Source of the DNA: Kibdelosporangium philippinense
GTDB taxonomy: Bacteria; Actinomycetota; Actinomycetes; Mycobacteriales; Pseudonocardiaceae
Assembly: GCF_021390435.2 (NCBI RefSeq)
Contig: NZ_JAJVCN010000003.1
Coordinates: forward strand, 248,001-312,000
DNA length: 64,000 nucleotides
Direction of reading: 5' to 3'
Position 1 is the stretch's first letter. Every line of letters begins with the position of its first letter. Shown piece after piece: positions 1-8,723 of the stretch. The notes below the pieces were generated by a model. That model ran no database searches. It was not told the origin of the DNA and worked only from the letters and a program-made list of their open reading frames with translations. The translations under genes were made by a program, and so were the position numbers.

Positions 1-2
1 CG

Positions 3-857
3 CCCGGCTTGTTCCCCAGCCCAGTCCGGTTCCAGCAGTACTACGCGCGCCGGATCGAACGGACGGGCGACCCAGATCTGCTCGCACAACTACGCCGCCG
101 CGTCCGCCCGTTGATCAAACGCAGAACCAAAGACCAGGTCGCCACCGACCTACCTGCCAAGCAGGAGCAGATCCTCGAGGTAGAGCTGCATCCCAAGCAC
201 CGCACGGTCTACCAGACGCATCTGCAACGCGAGCGGCTGCGAATCCTCGGCATGGTCAAGGACATGAACAGCAACCGGTTCACGATCTTCCGGTCGCTGA
301 CCATGCTGCGGCAACTGAGCCTACACCCCGCCCTGGTCGACGAGAAACACCAAGACCTACCGTGCGCCAAGGTCGACGCATTGCTCGACCAACTGCACGA
401 CGTTGTCGCAGGCGGTCACCGCGCGCTGGTGTTCAGCCAGTTCACGAGCTTCCTCGACATCGTGCGCGCGAAACTGGACGTCCCGCACTGCTATCTCGAC
501 GGCACAACCCGAAACCGTGGCAAAGTCGTGCAGCAGTTCAAGGACGGCACGGCGCCAGTGTTCCTGATCAGCCTCAAAGCGGGCGGCTTCGGCCTGAACC
601 TGACCGAGGCCGACTACTGCTTCCTGCTCGACCCCTGGTGGAACCCCGCGACCGAAGCGCAGGCGGTCGACCGCACGCACCGGATCGGCCAGTCCCGCAA
701 CGTGATCGTCTACCGCCTGATCGCCAAGGACACGATCGAAGAGAAAGTCATGGCGCTCAAAGCGAAGAAAGCCGAACTGATCGCCAGCGTGTTGGACGAA
801 GGCGACATGTTCGGGTCAAGCCTGGACGCCGACGACATCCGCGCCCTGATCTCCTGA
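3..857 (+). CDS. SNF2-family helicase, C-terminal part (partial)
   Basis: The reading frame is open from the window edge, so the N-terminal part lies outside. The 284 visible residues are the second RecA-like lobe of a SNF2/Swi2-type DNA-dependent ATPase. Visible are VFSQFTSFLDI, the motif V region LKAGGFGLNLTEAD, the conserved DPWWNP, and motif VI DRTHRIGQ with its arginine finger, followed by DTIEEKVMALKAKK. These proteins move on double-stranded DNA and remodel protein-DNA complexes; bacterial members are HepA/RapA-like. The helicase lobe 1 cannot be judged here. The TTG near position 9 is an internal codon and not a start. Confidence 0.9.
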   Translation, partial: PGLFPSPVRFQQYYARRIERTGDPDLLAQLRRRVRPLIKRRTKDQVATDLPAKQEQILEVELHPKHRTVYQTHLQRERLRILGMVKDMNSNRFTIFRSLTMLRQLSLHPALVDEKHQDLPCAKVDALLDQLHDVVAGGHRALVFSQFTSFLDIVRAKLDVPHCYLDGTTRNRGKVVQQFKDGTAPVFLISLKAGGFGLNLTEADYCFLLDPWWNPATEAQAVDRTHRIGQSRNVIVYRLIAKDTIEEKVMALKAKKAELIASVLDEGDMFGSSLDADDIRALIS

Positions 858-867
858 AAGGCACCCC

Positions 868-1260
868 ATGCCGCACCTTGGCCTCGTGGCAGTCGTCGTG
901 CGCGACTATGACGAAGCAATCGCCTTCTACACCAACGCCCTAGGCTTCGACCTACGCGAAGACACACCCCAAGGCGACGAAAAACGCTGGGTCACAGTAG
1001 CCCCACCCGGATCTAAAGAAACCGCAATCCTATTGGCCAAAGCAGATTCGCCAGAACAAGAAGCCCGAATCGGCGACCAAACCGGCGGCCGCGTCGGCCT
1101 CTTCCTGAACACAGACGACTTCGCCCGCGACCACACCCACATGCTTGAGCACGGCGTGAAGTTCCTGGAAGAACCCCGCCATGAGCCATACGGCACGGTC
1201 GCAGTGTTCGCCGACCTGTACGGCAACCGCTGGGACCTGATCGAACCACGAGACCAGTAG
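868..1260 (+). CDS. VOC (glyoxalase/bleomycin-resistance fold) protein
   Basis: A 130-residue protein with one complete vicinal-oxygen-chelate domain. It opens with LGLVAVVVRDYDEAIAFYT and GFDLREDTP, and closes with FADLYGNRWDLIEP, the usual final beta strand with a metal-ligand glutamate. The ATG is 10 bases after the helicase stop, with GAAAGG just upstream, and the ProC-like gene follows two bases after the stop, so the three genes probably form one transcript. VOC proteins may be dioxygenases, lyases or drug-binding proteins; the substrate here cannot be read from sequence. Confidence 0.85.
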   Translation: MPHLGLVAVVVRDYDEAIAFYTNALGFDLREDTPQGDEKRWVTVAPPGSKETAILLAKADSPEQEARIGDQTGGRVGLFLNTDDFARDHTHMLEHGVKFLEEPRHEPYGTVAVFADLYGNRWDLIEPRDQ

Positions 1261-1262
1261 CT

Positions 1263-2051
1263 ATGGCGCCCTACGGGTTCATCGGAACAGGCGCGATCAC
1301 AGCCGCGATCGTGGAAGGCGTCAGCGCACCCACATCACCTGCGATTGTGCAAGGCCTCAGCGCGCCCGCGATCTTCCTCTCGCCGCGCAGCCGTACTGTC
1401 AGCCAAGATCTGGCAAGCCGATTCCCAAACGTGCAGATATGCGACACCAACCAGGACGTGCTCGAAAGCGCAACCGCGATCGTGCTGGCCGTCCGCCCAC
1501 AGATAGCACGCGATGTCCTAGCGGATCTGACGTTTCATCCGGAGCACATCGTAATCAGCGCAATGGCCGGGGTGAGCCTGGCGCAACTGTCTGAATGGAC
1601 GGCGCCGGCCAAACAACTGATCCGTGTCATCCCCCTGCCGTCAGCTGCAAGCGGCGACAGCCTGACCGTGATGTACCCCGACAACCCAACCGCCCGCGAG
1701 TTGTTCAACCGAGTCGGCGGCCTCGTCACACCCACCGACGAGACCGCACTGGAAGTCTTCAGCGCAGCAACAGCAACATTCGCCGCACACCTCGACTACC
1801 TCGCAACGATCACAGCCTGGCTTGCCAACCACGGGGTCGATGAACATGACGCAACCGCCTACACCAGGCACATCTTCGGCCAACTCGGCCAATCCTTGCT
1901 CCACCGCACAGATTCATTCGCCGTACTGACCAACGAACACATGACGCCAGGCGGCATCAACGAACAAGTCCTAACAGATCTCCGCCGCAACGGTGTCCCC
2001 GACTTAGTCCGACGCGCTCTCGACGAAGTGCTGACGCGGCTGCGTACATAG
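1263..2051 (+). CDS. pyrroline-5-carboxylate reductase-like protein
   Basis: A 262-residue protein with an N-terminal Rossmann motif GFIGTGAI, then AVRPQIARDVL and ISAMAGVSLAQL in the ProC pattern. The C-terminal dimerisation segment HMTPGGINEQ matches the position of the PGG(T/I) signature of P5C reductases. ProC reduces 1-pyrroline-5-carboxylate to proline with NADPH. The central PLPSA segment replaces the usual MPNTP, so this may be a paralogue with another imine substrate and not the housekeeping enzyme. It starts two bases after the VOC stop codon, which suggests translational coupling. Confidence 0.75.
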   Translation: MAPYGFIGTGAITAAIVEGVSAPTSPAIVQGLSAPAIFLSPRSRTVSQDLASRFPNVQICDTNQDVLESATAIVLAVRPQIARDVLADLTFHPEHIVISAMAGVSLAQLSEWTAPAKQLIRVIPLPSAASGDSLTVMYPDNPTARELFNRVGGLVTPTDETALEVFSAATATFAAHLDYLATITAWLANHGVDEHDATAYTRHIFGQLGQSLLHRTDSFAVLTNEHMTPGGINEQVLTDLRRNGVPDLVRRALDEVLTRLRT

Positions 2052-2396
2052 CCGCCTTTCGTCAATGAGGGTGCGCCCTAGTGATCCCGTCGCGGTCGGG
2101 CAGAGCACAGCGACGGCGTTGATACCGTTGTTGGCACGCCCAGGGAAGGCGGCGAAGTAAATCCACGAGTGGGTCCCCAAGGTTTGGCATATCTCGTCGA
2201 GGTACTCCGGCATGCTCGGCTAATGGCGCTACGCGTGGTCAGCAGCCGTGGGACTGGACTGTCGGCAATGGTTCGGCCTTGCCAGGCCTGGCTGGGTCCG
2301 TCACTGGGCGACGCGTCCTATGTCCGCAGTGGCTTACTCGATGCTAGCGGAGGAAAATCGGTGGATGCTCGCAGCTGAATCTGTCACGATCGCTGG
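2052..2396. other. 345-base stretch without a convincing gene
   Basis: No open frame here has a recognisable domain or a good ribosome binding site. A short minus-strand frame (about 2213 down to 2004) runs into the 3' end of the ProC-like gene and a plus-strand frame covers 2169-2378; neither resembles anything I know. The stretch probably holds the promoter of the S24/S26-like gene at 2397. Confidence 0.5.
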
Positions 2397-2762
2397 ATGG
2401 GCGTGTTGAACGCAGTGGCGACACGGGTTGCCAGCGGAGCCACCGTCACGTTCCGGCCAACCGGATCTTCAATGGTCCCACTGATTCGCAGCAGGCAGTT
2501 GGTTCTCGTTGCTCCCGTGGATCCAACGAAGTTGGCGGTTGGAGACATCGTCTTGGCGCGCGTCGCGGGCACCGTGTACCTGCACCTCGTATCCGCTCTC
2601 GACCCGGTGCGCAAGCGTGTGCAGATCAGCAACAACCGCGGCCGGGTGAACGGTTGGACCAGCCATGATCGGATCTTCGGCATCTGTGTGGCGATCGACG
2701 GCGTCAACCGGTCCAGCGCCGAAGGCAAGACTCAAACGCGAGACGCACCAACGGCCGATTGA
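2397..2762 (+). CDS. small S24/S26-like (LexA/signal-peptidase fold) protein
   Basis: A 121-residue protein that looks like a stand-alone S24/S26 peptidase fold. TGSSMVPLI carries the serine in the Gly-x-Ser-Met context of these peptidases, followed by LVLVAPVDPTKLAVGDIVLARVAG, then ISNNRGRVNGWTSHDRIFGICV near the end. There is no transmembrane segment and no DNA-binding domain, so it is neither a normal signal peptidase nor LexA. The second catalytic residue (lysine) is not clear, and VRKRVQ is the only candidate stretch. Function unknown. Confidence 0.6.
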   Translation: MGVLNAVATRVASGATVTFRPTGSSMVPLIRSRQLVLVAPVDPTKLAVGDIVLARVAGTVYLHLVSALDPVRKRVQISNNRGRVNGWTSHDRIFGICVAIDGVNRSSAEGKTQTRDAPTAD

Positions 2763-2866
2763 CATAACGGTTTCGTGGCCGCCGTCTGTGCGGAACGTAG
2801 CGCCAACCGAACCAGCCCACTAATGTTGTGAGGCGAATTTGGCGTTACCGAGGGGCGGGACAGTTG

Positions 2867-4412
2867 ATGGCGCGAAAGCGCGGATTCTTCGCTGAGCTGG
2901 AACATCAACGTAAGCAACGCGAACTTGCCGAACGACGCTTCCAAGCAGAACAGAAGCGCTTGGCTGACCAAGCGATACGAGAGCAGCAACGCACCGCGCA
3001 GGTCGCGAAACGCGCTGAAGCACAGGCGATTCGTGAGCAGCGCGCTCAGCACATCGAAGATCAGCAAACTCTCGCGCTTGAGTTGACGGCAACAGTCGCT
3101 GCGCGCCTTGCCGAGTTGGACACGATTCTTACCGGCACCAAACTCTCCGTATTCTCGTTTAACCAGCTCCGGCAGACCTACAAACAGACGCCGTTCGATC
3201 CCGGCGGCCTGTCTGTCGCACCGCCACCTCCCCGGTGGACGATTACGCGCCACCACCGCCCACTGGGGTGGCACGGATGCTCCGCAAGGCAGCCATGAAC
3301 GAGCAATCGTGGCCGCTCAGGAGCGTTTTACCGCAGCGAATGCCAAGCACGAACAAGATGAGCGGTGCCGACTGAGCCGCTTGGCCGACGCCGAATCCGA
3401 ACACACACAAGCTGAAACTTCCTTGCGTCAAAAGGTGGAGCAGAACAACGCGCACGTTGACGAACTAGAGCGAAACGTCACGGCAGGCGTTCCTCAGACA
3501 GTCGAGGATTACGTCGAGCTGCTCTTGGAAGCATCGCCCTTACCTGCCGACCTCCCTGTCGGTGTGGAGACCGCATACCAGAGCGATGCCCGCAAGCTAC
3601 TCGTGGTCCGTGATCTGCCTGGCCTTGATGTCATCCCAGAGAATCGCGAAATGCGCATATGTCCGCACGCGGGACGAGATCACTTCGAAACCACGACCTG
3701 TCAAGGAAATCAAGCAGCGGTACGCCAATCTGGTCGCTCAAGTGGTCCTGCGCACCATGCGCGATGTCTTCGATCTTCATCCGGCGGGCGTCATCAACGA
3801 GGTCGCGATCAACGGTCACGTCTCCACTCGGAACAAAGCCACCGGCCAACCGGAACGTCCGTGCTTGGTCAGTGTGTCTGCGACACCTCAACGCGCTCGT
3901 CTCCCCGCACCCATGGGACCTTGAGGCTGTCCGGCCGATCTTCGATCCTGACTTGTCCAAATACCGGTTGGTGGACGCCCATGACGCAGCAGCCGGGCTC
4001 GATGCCCGGCCGGTGCTGGTCGAGATGCGACCGCTCGAATTCGAAATCCTTGTCAAGCAACTGTTCGAGGCGATGGGGATGAAGTCCTGGGTCACTCAGG
4101 CATCGCGCGATGACGGCGTGGACGCGGTCGCCATGAACGAGGACCCGATCATGGGCGGAACCTGCGTGATCCAAGCCAAGCGCTACCGCGCAGTTGTGCC
4201 TGTCGAGGCGGTACGTGCGCTCGCCGGCGTCATGGACGACAAACGGGCCAGCCGCGGCGTGCTCGTCACGACTTCTTGGTTCGGCAAAGCCACCGAGGAT
4301 TTTGCCGCACGCCATGGCCGGATCCAGCTCATCACCGGCCCCCGAGTTGAAGCACCTGCTCGCCGAGCATCTCGGCCTCGACGTCGTGCTCGGCCCGCTC
4401 AAGGGCCGCTAA
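2867..4412 (+). pseudogene. decayed Mrr-type restriction endonuclease
   Basis: One protein can be followed through five frame changes. The ATG at 2867 gives MARKRGFFAELEHQRKQREL, a charged coiled coil, in frame 2 to about 3230. It continues in frame 1 (VDDYAPPPPTGV), frame 3 from about 3300 (AIVAAQERFTAANAKHEQDE to VIPENREM), frame 1 from about 3655 (YVRTRDEITSKPRPVKEIKQ), frame 2 from about 3880, and frame 3 from about 4340 (ELKHLLAEHLGLDVVLG). The frame 2 part holds the Mrr catalytic domain: LEFEILVKQLFEAMG, DDGVDAVAM and IQAKRY, the D...QxK nuclease motif. With five shifts no intact product is possible. Elsewhere only 61145-62205 shows unexplained frameshifting, so decay is likelier than assembly error. 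Confidence 0.85.
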
Positions 4413-4414
4413 CC

Positions 4415-4459
4415 AGACGCGGCCGCGGCACCGGATTTCCAGGTGCCGCAACCGCGTCT
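4415..4459. terminator. bidirectional hairpin terminator
   Basis: AGACGCGG (4415-4422) pairs with CCGCGTCT (4452-4459) and GCGGCACC (4425-4432) with GGTGCCGC (4442-4449), separated by a CC/AA internal loop. It lies between the convergent ends of the Mrr pseudogene and the ABC exporter. There is no long T tract. Confidence 0.6.
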
Positions 4460-4466
4460 CGTGAAG

Positions 4467-6347
4467 TTAAGAAGCGTCCACTTTGGCTGGAGTGCGGTCG
4501 TCGAATTGGGTGCGGTAGAGCTCAGCGTAGCGGCCGTCGGCGGCGAGGAGTTCGTCGTGTGTGCCGCGTTCGATGATGCGGCCTGCTTCGACGACGAGGA
4601 TGAGGTCGGCGGCGCGGACAGTGGACAGGCGGTGGGCGATCACCAATGCTGTTCGGCCTGCGAGGGCTTCGACGAGGGCCTCTTGGACGGCCGCTTCCGA
4701 TGATGAGTCCAGGTGTGCTGTGGCTTCGTCGAGGATCACTACTCGGGGTTTGGCGAGCAGCAGGCGTGCGATCGTGAGGCGTTGGCGTTCGCCGCCGGAC
4801 AGGCGATAGCCGCGTTCACCGACGACTGTGTCGAGTTGGTCGGACAATGAACGAACCAGGTCGGCGAGGCGGGCGCGGGTTAGTGCGTCCCAGAGTTCTT
4901 CGTCTGTTGCCGTTGGGCGGGCGAGGCGGAGGTTTTCGCCGATGGTCTCGTGGAAGAGATGGCCGTCCTGGGTTACCAGGCCCATGGCGTCACGGATCGA
5001 GCTGAACGACAGGTCACGAACGTCCACTCCGGACAGTTTGATGGTGCCGGAGTCGGGGTCGTAGAGGCGGGGCGTGAGGGACGCGATGGTCGACTTGCCC
5101 GCGCCGGACGAACCGACGAGTGCGACGAGTTGGCCAGGTTCGGCGCGGAAGGAAATGTCGTGCAGGACTTGGTCGCCGCCTCTGGTGTCCAGCGCCGCGA
5201 CATCCTCAAGAGACGCGAGGGAGACCTTGTCCGCTGCCGGATAGGCGAAGTTGACGTTGTCGAACTCGACCGAGACCGGACCGTCGGGAACAGTCTTGGG
5301 GTTCGGCTTCTCCTTGATCAACGGCGGCAGGTCGAGAACCTCGAAGACCCGCTCGAAGCTGACAAGCGCGGTCATCACATCGACGCGGGCATTGGCAAGG
5401 CCAGTCAGCGGACCGTACAGACGAGTGAGCAGCAGCGCGAGCGTGACGACTGTTCCTGTGTCGAGTTGTCCTTCCAACGCAAGGAATCCGCCGAGGCCGT
5501 AGACCAAAGCAAGCGCGAGCGCCGACACAAGCGACAAGGCCGTCATGAACAACCATTGGTTCACGGCAGTCCGCACGCCGATGTCGCGCACGCGACGAGC
5601 CCGCTTGCCGAACTCCGCCGACTCGTCCTGCGGGCGGCCGAACAGCTTGATCAGAGTGGCACCCGGGGCGGAAAAGCGTTCCGTCATCTGCGTGGTCATC
5701 GCCGCGTTGTGGCCCGCTGCCTCACGTTCCAAACCTGCCAGCCTGCGCCCCATTCTGCGCGCAGGCAGGTAGAAGACCGGCAGCATGATCAGCGACAGCA
5801 AGGTGATCTGCCACGACAGCGCGAACATCACCACGAGGGTGAGCATGAGGACGATGATGTTGTTGGTGACCATGGACAACGTCATCGTGAACGCGCGCTG
5901 CGCTGCGATCACGTCGTTGTTCAACCTGCTGACCAACGCACCCGTGCGAGTTCGCGTGAAGAACGCGACCGGCATGCGTTGCACATGATCGAAGACCGCC
6001 TGGCGTAATTGAAGAATCAACTCCTCGCCGACACTTGCCGAGCGCCATCGCTCGATCATGCCGACTACCGCGTCGACCACCGCGATCGCGGCAATGATCA
6101 ACGCGAGGCCGAGCACGACACCCGAACCTTCGCGGTTGGTGATCGCGTCGACGACGCGGCCCGCGAGGACCGGCGTTGCCACCGCGAGCACCGCCGAGAT
6201 AGCGCTGAACGCCAGCAATGCCAGCACAGCACCGCGCAGCGGTCGCGCGAACCGGATGATGCGGCGGACCGTCTCCCGGCTGACGCGCTGACCTCCTTCC
6301 TGCATGGCGCTTTCCAACGCCATCCATGACGAGAAGTTCATGTCCAC
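4467..6347 (-). CDS. ABC exporter half-transporter (TMD-NBD fusion)
   Basis: About 626 residues: a six-helix exporter membrane domain in the first 330 residues and a nucleotide-binding domain after it. The ATPase part shows Walker A GSSGAGKST, signature LSGGERQR, Walker B VVILDEAT and the switch histidine in IAHRLSTVRAADLI. It should work as a dimer exporting a lipid, peptide or drug by ATP hydrolysis; the substrate is unknown. GGGGAG is six bases before a GTG at 6347, so I prefer that start to the ATG at 6341 or the upstream ATG at 6401. The gene stands alone, with a repeat locus in its upstream region. Confidence 0.9.
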   Translation of the reverse strand: MDMNFSSWMALESAMQEGGQRVSRETVRRIIRFARPLRGAVLALLAFSAISAVLAVATPVLAGRVVDAITNREGSGVVLGLALIIAAIAVVDAVVGMIERWRSASVGEELILQLRQAVFDHVQRMPVAFFTRTRTGALVSRLNNDVIAAQRAFTMTLSMVTNNIIVLMLTLVVMFALSWQITLLSLIMLPVFYLPARRMGRRLAGLEREAAGHNAAMTTQMTERFSAPGATLIKLFGRPQDESAEFGKRARRVRDIGVRTAVNQWLFMTALSLVSALALALVYGLGGFLALEGQLDTGTVVTLALLLTRLYGPLTGLANARVDVMTALVSFERVFEVLDLPPLIKEKPNPKTVPDGPVSVEFDNVNFAYPAADKVSLASLEDVAALDTRGGDQVLHDISFRAEPGQLVALVGSSGAGKSTIASLTPRLYDPDSGTIKLSGVDVRDLSFSSIRDAMGLVTQDGHLFHETIGENLRLARPTATDEELWDALTRARLADLVRSLSDQLDTVVGERGYRLSGGERQRLTIARLLLAKPRVVILDEATAHLDSSSEAAVQEALVEALAGRTALVIAHRLSTVRAADLILVVEAGRIIERGTHDELLAADGRYAELYRTQFDDRTPAKVDAS

Positions 6348-6493
6348 GGTGGTCTCCCCAGACTTTGTTCGGTACGTGTGGCAGTCAGTCTGCGACCTCA
6401 ACCATGCTTGAGGTCAACTGTTCGGTCATGGCGACCGTAGCGGACAGGTCTGACAGTTTCGGACTTTTCGCTGGTCAACCCCGGCGGGACGGG

Positions 6494-6547
6494 AAACTGT
6501 CGTACCACTGCGGTAGCGTAAAAATCAGGGGTCCCCCTGGGGAATTG
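6494..6547 (+). repeat. promoter-palindrome module A1
   Basis: TGTCGTAC (6498-6505), eight bases, then TAGCGT (6514-6519), then AAAAATC and a G/C palindrome GGGGTCCCCCTGGGGAATT. Spacing and sequence resemble the actinobacterial RecA-NDp type promoter (TTGTCRGTG-N8-TAGNNT). No gene starts just behind it. A second copy begins 83 bases later and two more lie near 32400-32550. Confidence 0.7.
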
Positions 6548-6576
6548 CTGGTGCGGTGTGGCGCGGGCGAAACCTG

Positions 6577-6631
6577 GAAGTGTCGTACCCCTGGAGTAGC
6601 GTTGAAATCGGGGGTTCCCCTTCGGGAATTG
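6577..6631 (+). repeat. promoter-palindrome module A2
   Basis: Second copy of the module: TGTCGTAC (6581-6588), eight bases, TAGCGT (6597-6602), then TGAAATC and GGGGGTTCCCCTTCGGGAA. The palindrome here contains CTTCGG, a stable-hairpin loop sequence. The nearest downstream start codon is about 200 bases away, at the methyltransferase gene. Confidence 0.7.
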
Positions 6632-6808
6632 GTGGTGGGGTGGAGGCTGCGCGGGTGCCGATGGGGATGGAGTGCAGGCTGGGCAGGCGCTGATTGGCGA
6701 TGCGATGAAGGCCGCGCAATGTACGGAATGGCGGTGCGGTGCGGGGCGCGTTAAGGCCGATCAGTTAGGCTGCCTCGCCCGATCCCGAGCTCTCCCTGAT
6801 TGGTTCCG

Positions 6809-7843
6809 ATGACCCGCTACGCACTTCTAGTCCTTCCTGCGACGAACCGGGTCTACGCCGAGTCCGCGACCGGGTTGACCATGGCTGAGCTGGGAGTGTT
6901 CAGCCAGGCTGTGCTTGGGGGTCGGATCGGCGATATCGCCGAGACTCGCATTGGCGGGATCCCATACGTCACCTTCGAGGCGGACGAACTGAGCGGCAAG
7001 GACGCGGATTTCCTTGCCAACATGTCCAACATCTACGCCTTGTTCCGCCAGGACGGGCGCTTGCTTGAGCCGGTCGAACTCGCCAAGCTGGACAAGTTCG
7101 ACGATGATCTGATCACCATTCAGAAGTACCAGGGCAAGACCAACGAGCACTTCACCAAGCTCTTGCTCAACGTCACCCTCCTGGCCTCGGCCATGGCAGG
7201 CGACATGCTCGATCACCGGTTCAGGGTGATCGATCCCTTGTGCGGCAGGGGGACTACGCTCAACCAGGCTTTGATGTACGGCTATCACGCCGCCGGTCTG
7301 GACATCGACCAGAAGGATTTCGAGGCTTACTCCACCTTCATTCAGACCTGGCTCAAGCGTAAGCGGCTCAAGCACGAGGCTGAGGTCACCCGGATCCGCC
7401 GCGAGCACAAGAACATCGGGCGCAAGCTGCACGCCTCCATCGGCATCACCAAGGAGAGCTACAAGGCTGGCGAGGCGCTGGATCTCACGTACATCAACGG
7501 GGACACCGCCAAAGCCACCGAGTTCTACCGGGCAGGCACGTTCGATCTCGTTGTCGCCGATGCGCCCTACGGCGTGCAGCACGGCAGCCGGACTCAGCAA
7601 CAGGGCCTGCATCGCAGTCCACTTGAGCTGGTCAAGGCTTCAGCGAACGGGTGGGCTCGACTGCTCAAACCCGGTGGGGCGCTGGGGATTTCGTGGAACA
7701 CCAACGTCGCCAAGCGCGACGACGTCACCGACGTGCTCGGCCAGGCAGGCCTTGAGCCGCTGGAAACCGGACCGTATCTCGATTTCACGCATCGGGTTGA
7801 TCAGGCGATCGTCCGGGACATCGTCGTCGCCCGTAAAAAGTAG
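6809..7843 (+). CDS. TRM11-like SAM-dependent RNA methyltransferase
   Basis: A 344-residue protein. The C-terminal half is a Rossmann methyltransferase with the SAM motif VIDPLCGRGTTLNQAL and the catalytic-type motif VVADAPYGVQHG, a variant of the D-P-P-Y motif of N2-guanine and N6-adenine methyltransferases. The order matches TRM11/Trm-G10 tRNA guanosine methyltransferases. The N-terminal 110 residues (YALLVLPATNRVYAESATGL, HFTKLLLNVTLLA) correspond to the substrate-recruiting part, but I do not see a clear THUMP signature. The ATG at 6809 fits MTRYALL; an upstream TTG at 6800 is possible. A GC-rich hairpin follows the stop. RNA substrate is inferred. Confidence 0.75.
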   Translation: MTRYALLVLPATNRVYAESATGLTMAELGVFSQAVLGGRIGDIAETRIGGIPYVTFEADELSGKDADFLANMSNIYALFRQDGRLLEPVELAKLDKFDDDLITIQKYQGKTNEHFTKLLLNVTLLASAMAGDMLDHRFRVIDPLCGRGTTLNQALMYGYHAAGLDIDQKDFEAYSTFIQTWLKRKRLKHEAEVTRIRREHKNIGRKLHASIGITKESYKAGEALDLTYINGDTAKATEFYRAGTFDLVVADAPYGVQHGSRTQQQGLHRSPLELVKASANGWARLLKPGGALGISWNTNVAKRDDVTDVLGQAGLEPLETGPYLDFTHRVDQAIVRDIVVARKK

Positions 7844-7844
7844 C

Positions 7845-7869
7845 GGCAGGGCCTGCATACGGCCCTGCC
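7845..7869. terminator. bidirectional terminator hairpin
   Basis: GGCAGGGCC (7845-7853), a seven-base loop, and GGCCCTGCC (7861-7869) make a perfect nine-pair stem between the convergent methyltransferase and rbfA genes. Confidence 0.75.
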
Positions 7870-7874
7870 TCAGC

Positions 7875-8324
7875 TCAGTCCTCTGTGTCCTGTTCGCGTG
7901 GCGCTCGATATGGATCCGCTTCACCGGCTGGCTTCGCGCCGGTCGCTATCCTGGCGACTTCTTCGTCGGCTTCTTTCACCTTCGCGAGCAGGTCGTCGAT
8001 TCGCCTGGCGTCCTCAGGGATCGTGTCGGCCACGAAGGTCAGCGTCGGGGTGAACCGCACTCCTGTTCCTTGGCCGACAAGGGAACGCAGCACTCCCTTG
8101 GCGCTTTCCAGCGCCGCCGCCGCACCCTTCGTGTCAGGCTCGGCGTTGAGCGAGTCTCCGAAGACCGTGTAGTACACGGTCGCGTCCTGCAGGTCACCGG
8201 TCAGCTTGACGTCCGTGATCGTCACAAGCGTCAGCCGTGGGTCTTTGACCTCGTGCTCCAACGCGGACGCCACGATTTGCTTGATCCGCTTCGCAAGTTT
8301 GCGGGCGCGGGCCGGATCGGCCAC
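7875..8324 (-). CDS. rbfA: ribosome-binding factor A
   Basis: A 149-residue protein that binds the small ribosomal subunit and helps 16S rRNA 5'-end maturation. Family features visible are RARKLAKRIKQIVASALEHE at the N-terminus and DPRLTLVTITDVKLTGDLQD with a KH-type fold, followed by ATVYYTVFGD. The GTG at 8324 has GGAGGGGAG just upstream, which decides the start over the longer frame to 8432. It ends the rimP-nusA-ylxR-infB-ylxP-rbfA block; the phosphoesterase and truB genes that often follow are absent here. Confidence 0.93.
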   Translation of the reverse strand: MADPARARKLAKRIKQIVASALEHEVKDPRLTLVTITDVKLTGDLQDATVYYTVFGDSLNAEPDTKGAAAALESAKGVLRSLVGQGTGVRFTPTLTFVADTIPEDARRIDDLLAKVKEADEEVARIATGAKPAGEADPYRAPREQDTED

Positions 8325-8350
8325 GGCGCTCCCCTCCTTCGATAAAACTC

Positions 8351-8647
8351 TCAGTCGTCCTCGGGACCGACAAGCCGGTGCCGGGCGGACAGCAGCTGCA
8401 GTTCTGGTCTGCCGGACACGAGCCGTTCGCATGCTTCGAGCAGCTCACGCACGTGCGAAGCGTCCGGCGCCACCACCGCCACCCCGATCAGGGCACGACG
8501 ATGAAGGTCAAGATGACCGGCTTCGGCCACGCTGACCTCGAATTTGCGCCGCAACTCCGCGACGACCGGCTTGACCACCGACCGCTTCTGTTTGAGCGAA
8601 TGGACGTCACCGAGCAGGATGTCCAGCTCGAGTGCACCGACGTACAA
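8351..8647 (-). CDS. ylxP: YlxP/DUF503 family protein
   Basis: A 98-residue protein with the family pattern VGALELDILLGDVHSLKQKR near the start and GVAVVAPDASHVRELLEACE in the second half. YlxP proteins sit between infB and rbfA in many Gram-positive bacteria and are linked to ribosome maturation or rRNA processing; their exact activity is unsettled. The start codon appears to be a TTG at 8647, because no ATG or GTG precedes the conserved N-terminus. A terminator-like hairpin separates it from infB, so it may have its own promoter. Confidence 0.85.
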   Translation of the reverse strand: MYVGALELDILLGDVHSLKQKRSVVKPVVAELRRKFEVSVAEAGHLDLHRRALIGVAVVAPDASHVRELLEACERLVSGRPELQLLSARHRLVGPEDD

Positions 8648-8671
8648 CGGGCATCACCGTATGAATGATCG

Positions 8672-8715
8672 AAAAAAGACCCCGTGCGGGGCCCGGTCAC
8701 CCGAGCCCCGCACGG
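8672..8715 (-). terminator. intrinsic terminator after infB
   Basis: Read on the minus strand, an eleven-pair stem (8705-8715 with 8682-8692, CCGTGCGGGGC) is followed by GGTC and a run of six U (8672-8677). This classical terminator lies just after the infB stop codon and before ylxP, inside what is usually one operon. Confidence 0.85.
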
Positions 8716-8723
8716 ACTGGCAA

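Noticed and set aside
2004..2213. A 69-residue minus-strand frame overlapping the end of the ProC-like gene
   Set aside because: Not similar to any family I know and without a convincing ribosome binding site.
6525..6719. Minus-strand peptide repeats (PQGDP / PEGEPP) across the promoter-palindrome modules
   Set aside because: The peptides look similar only because the DNA modules are similar; frames contain stops in some copies and have no start signals.
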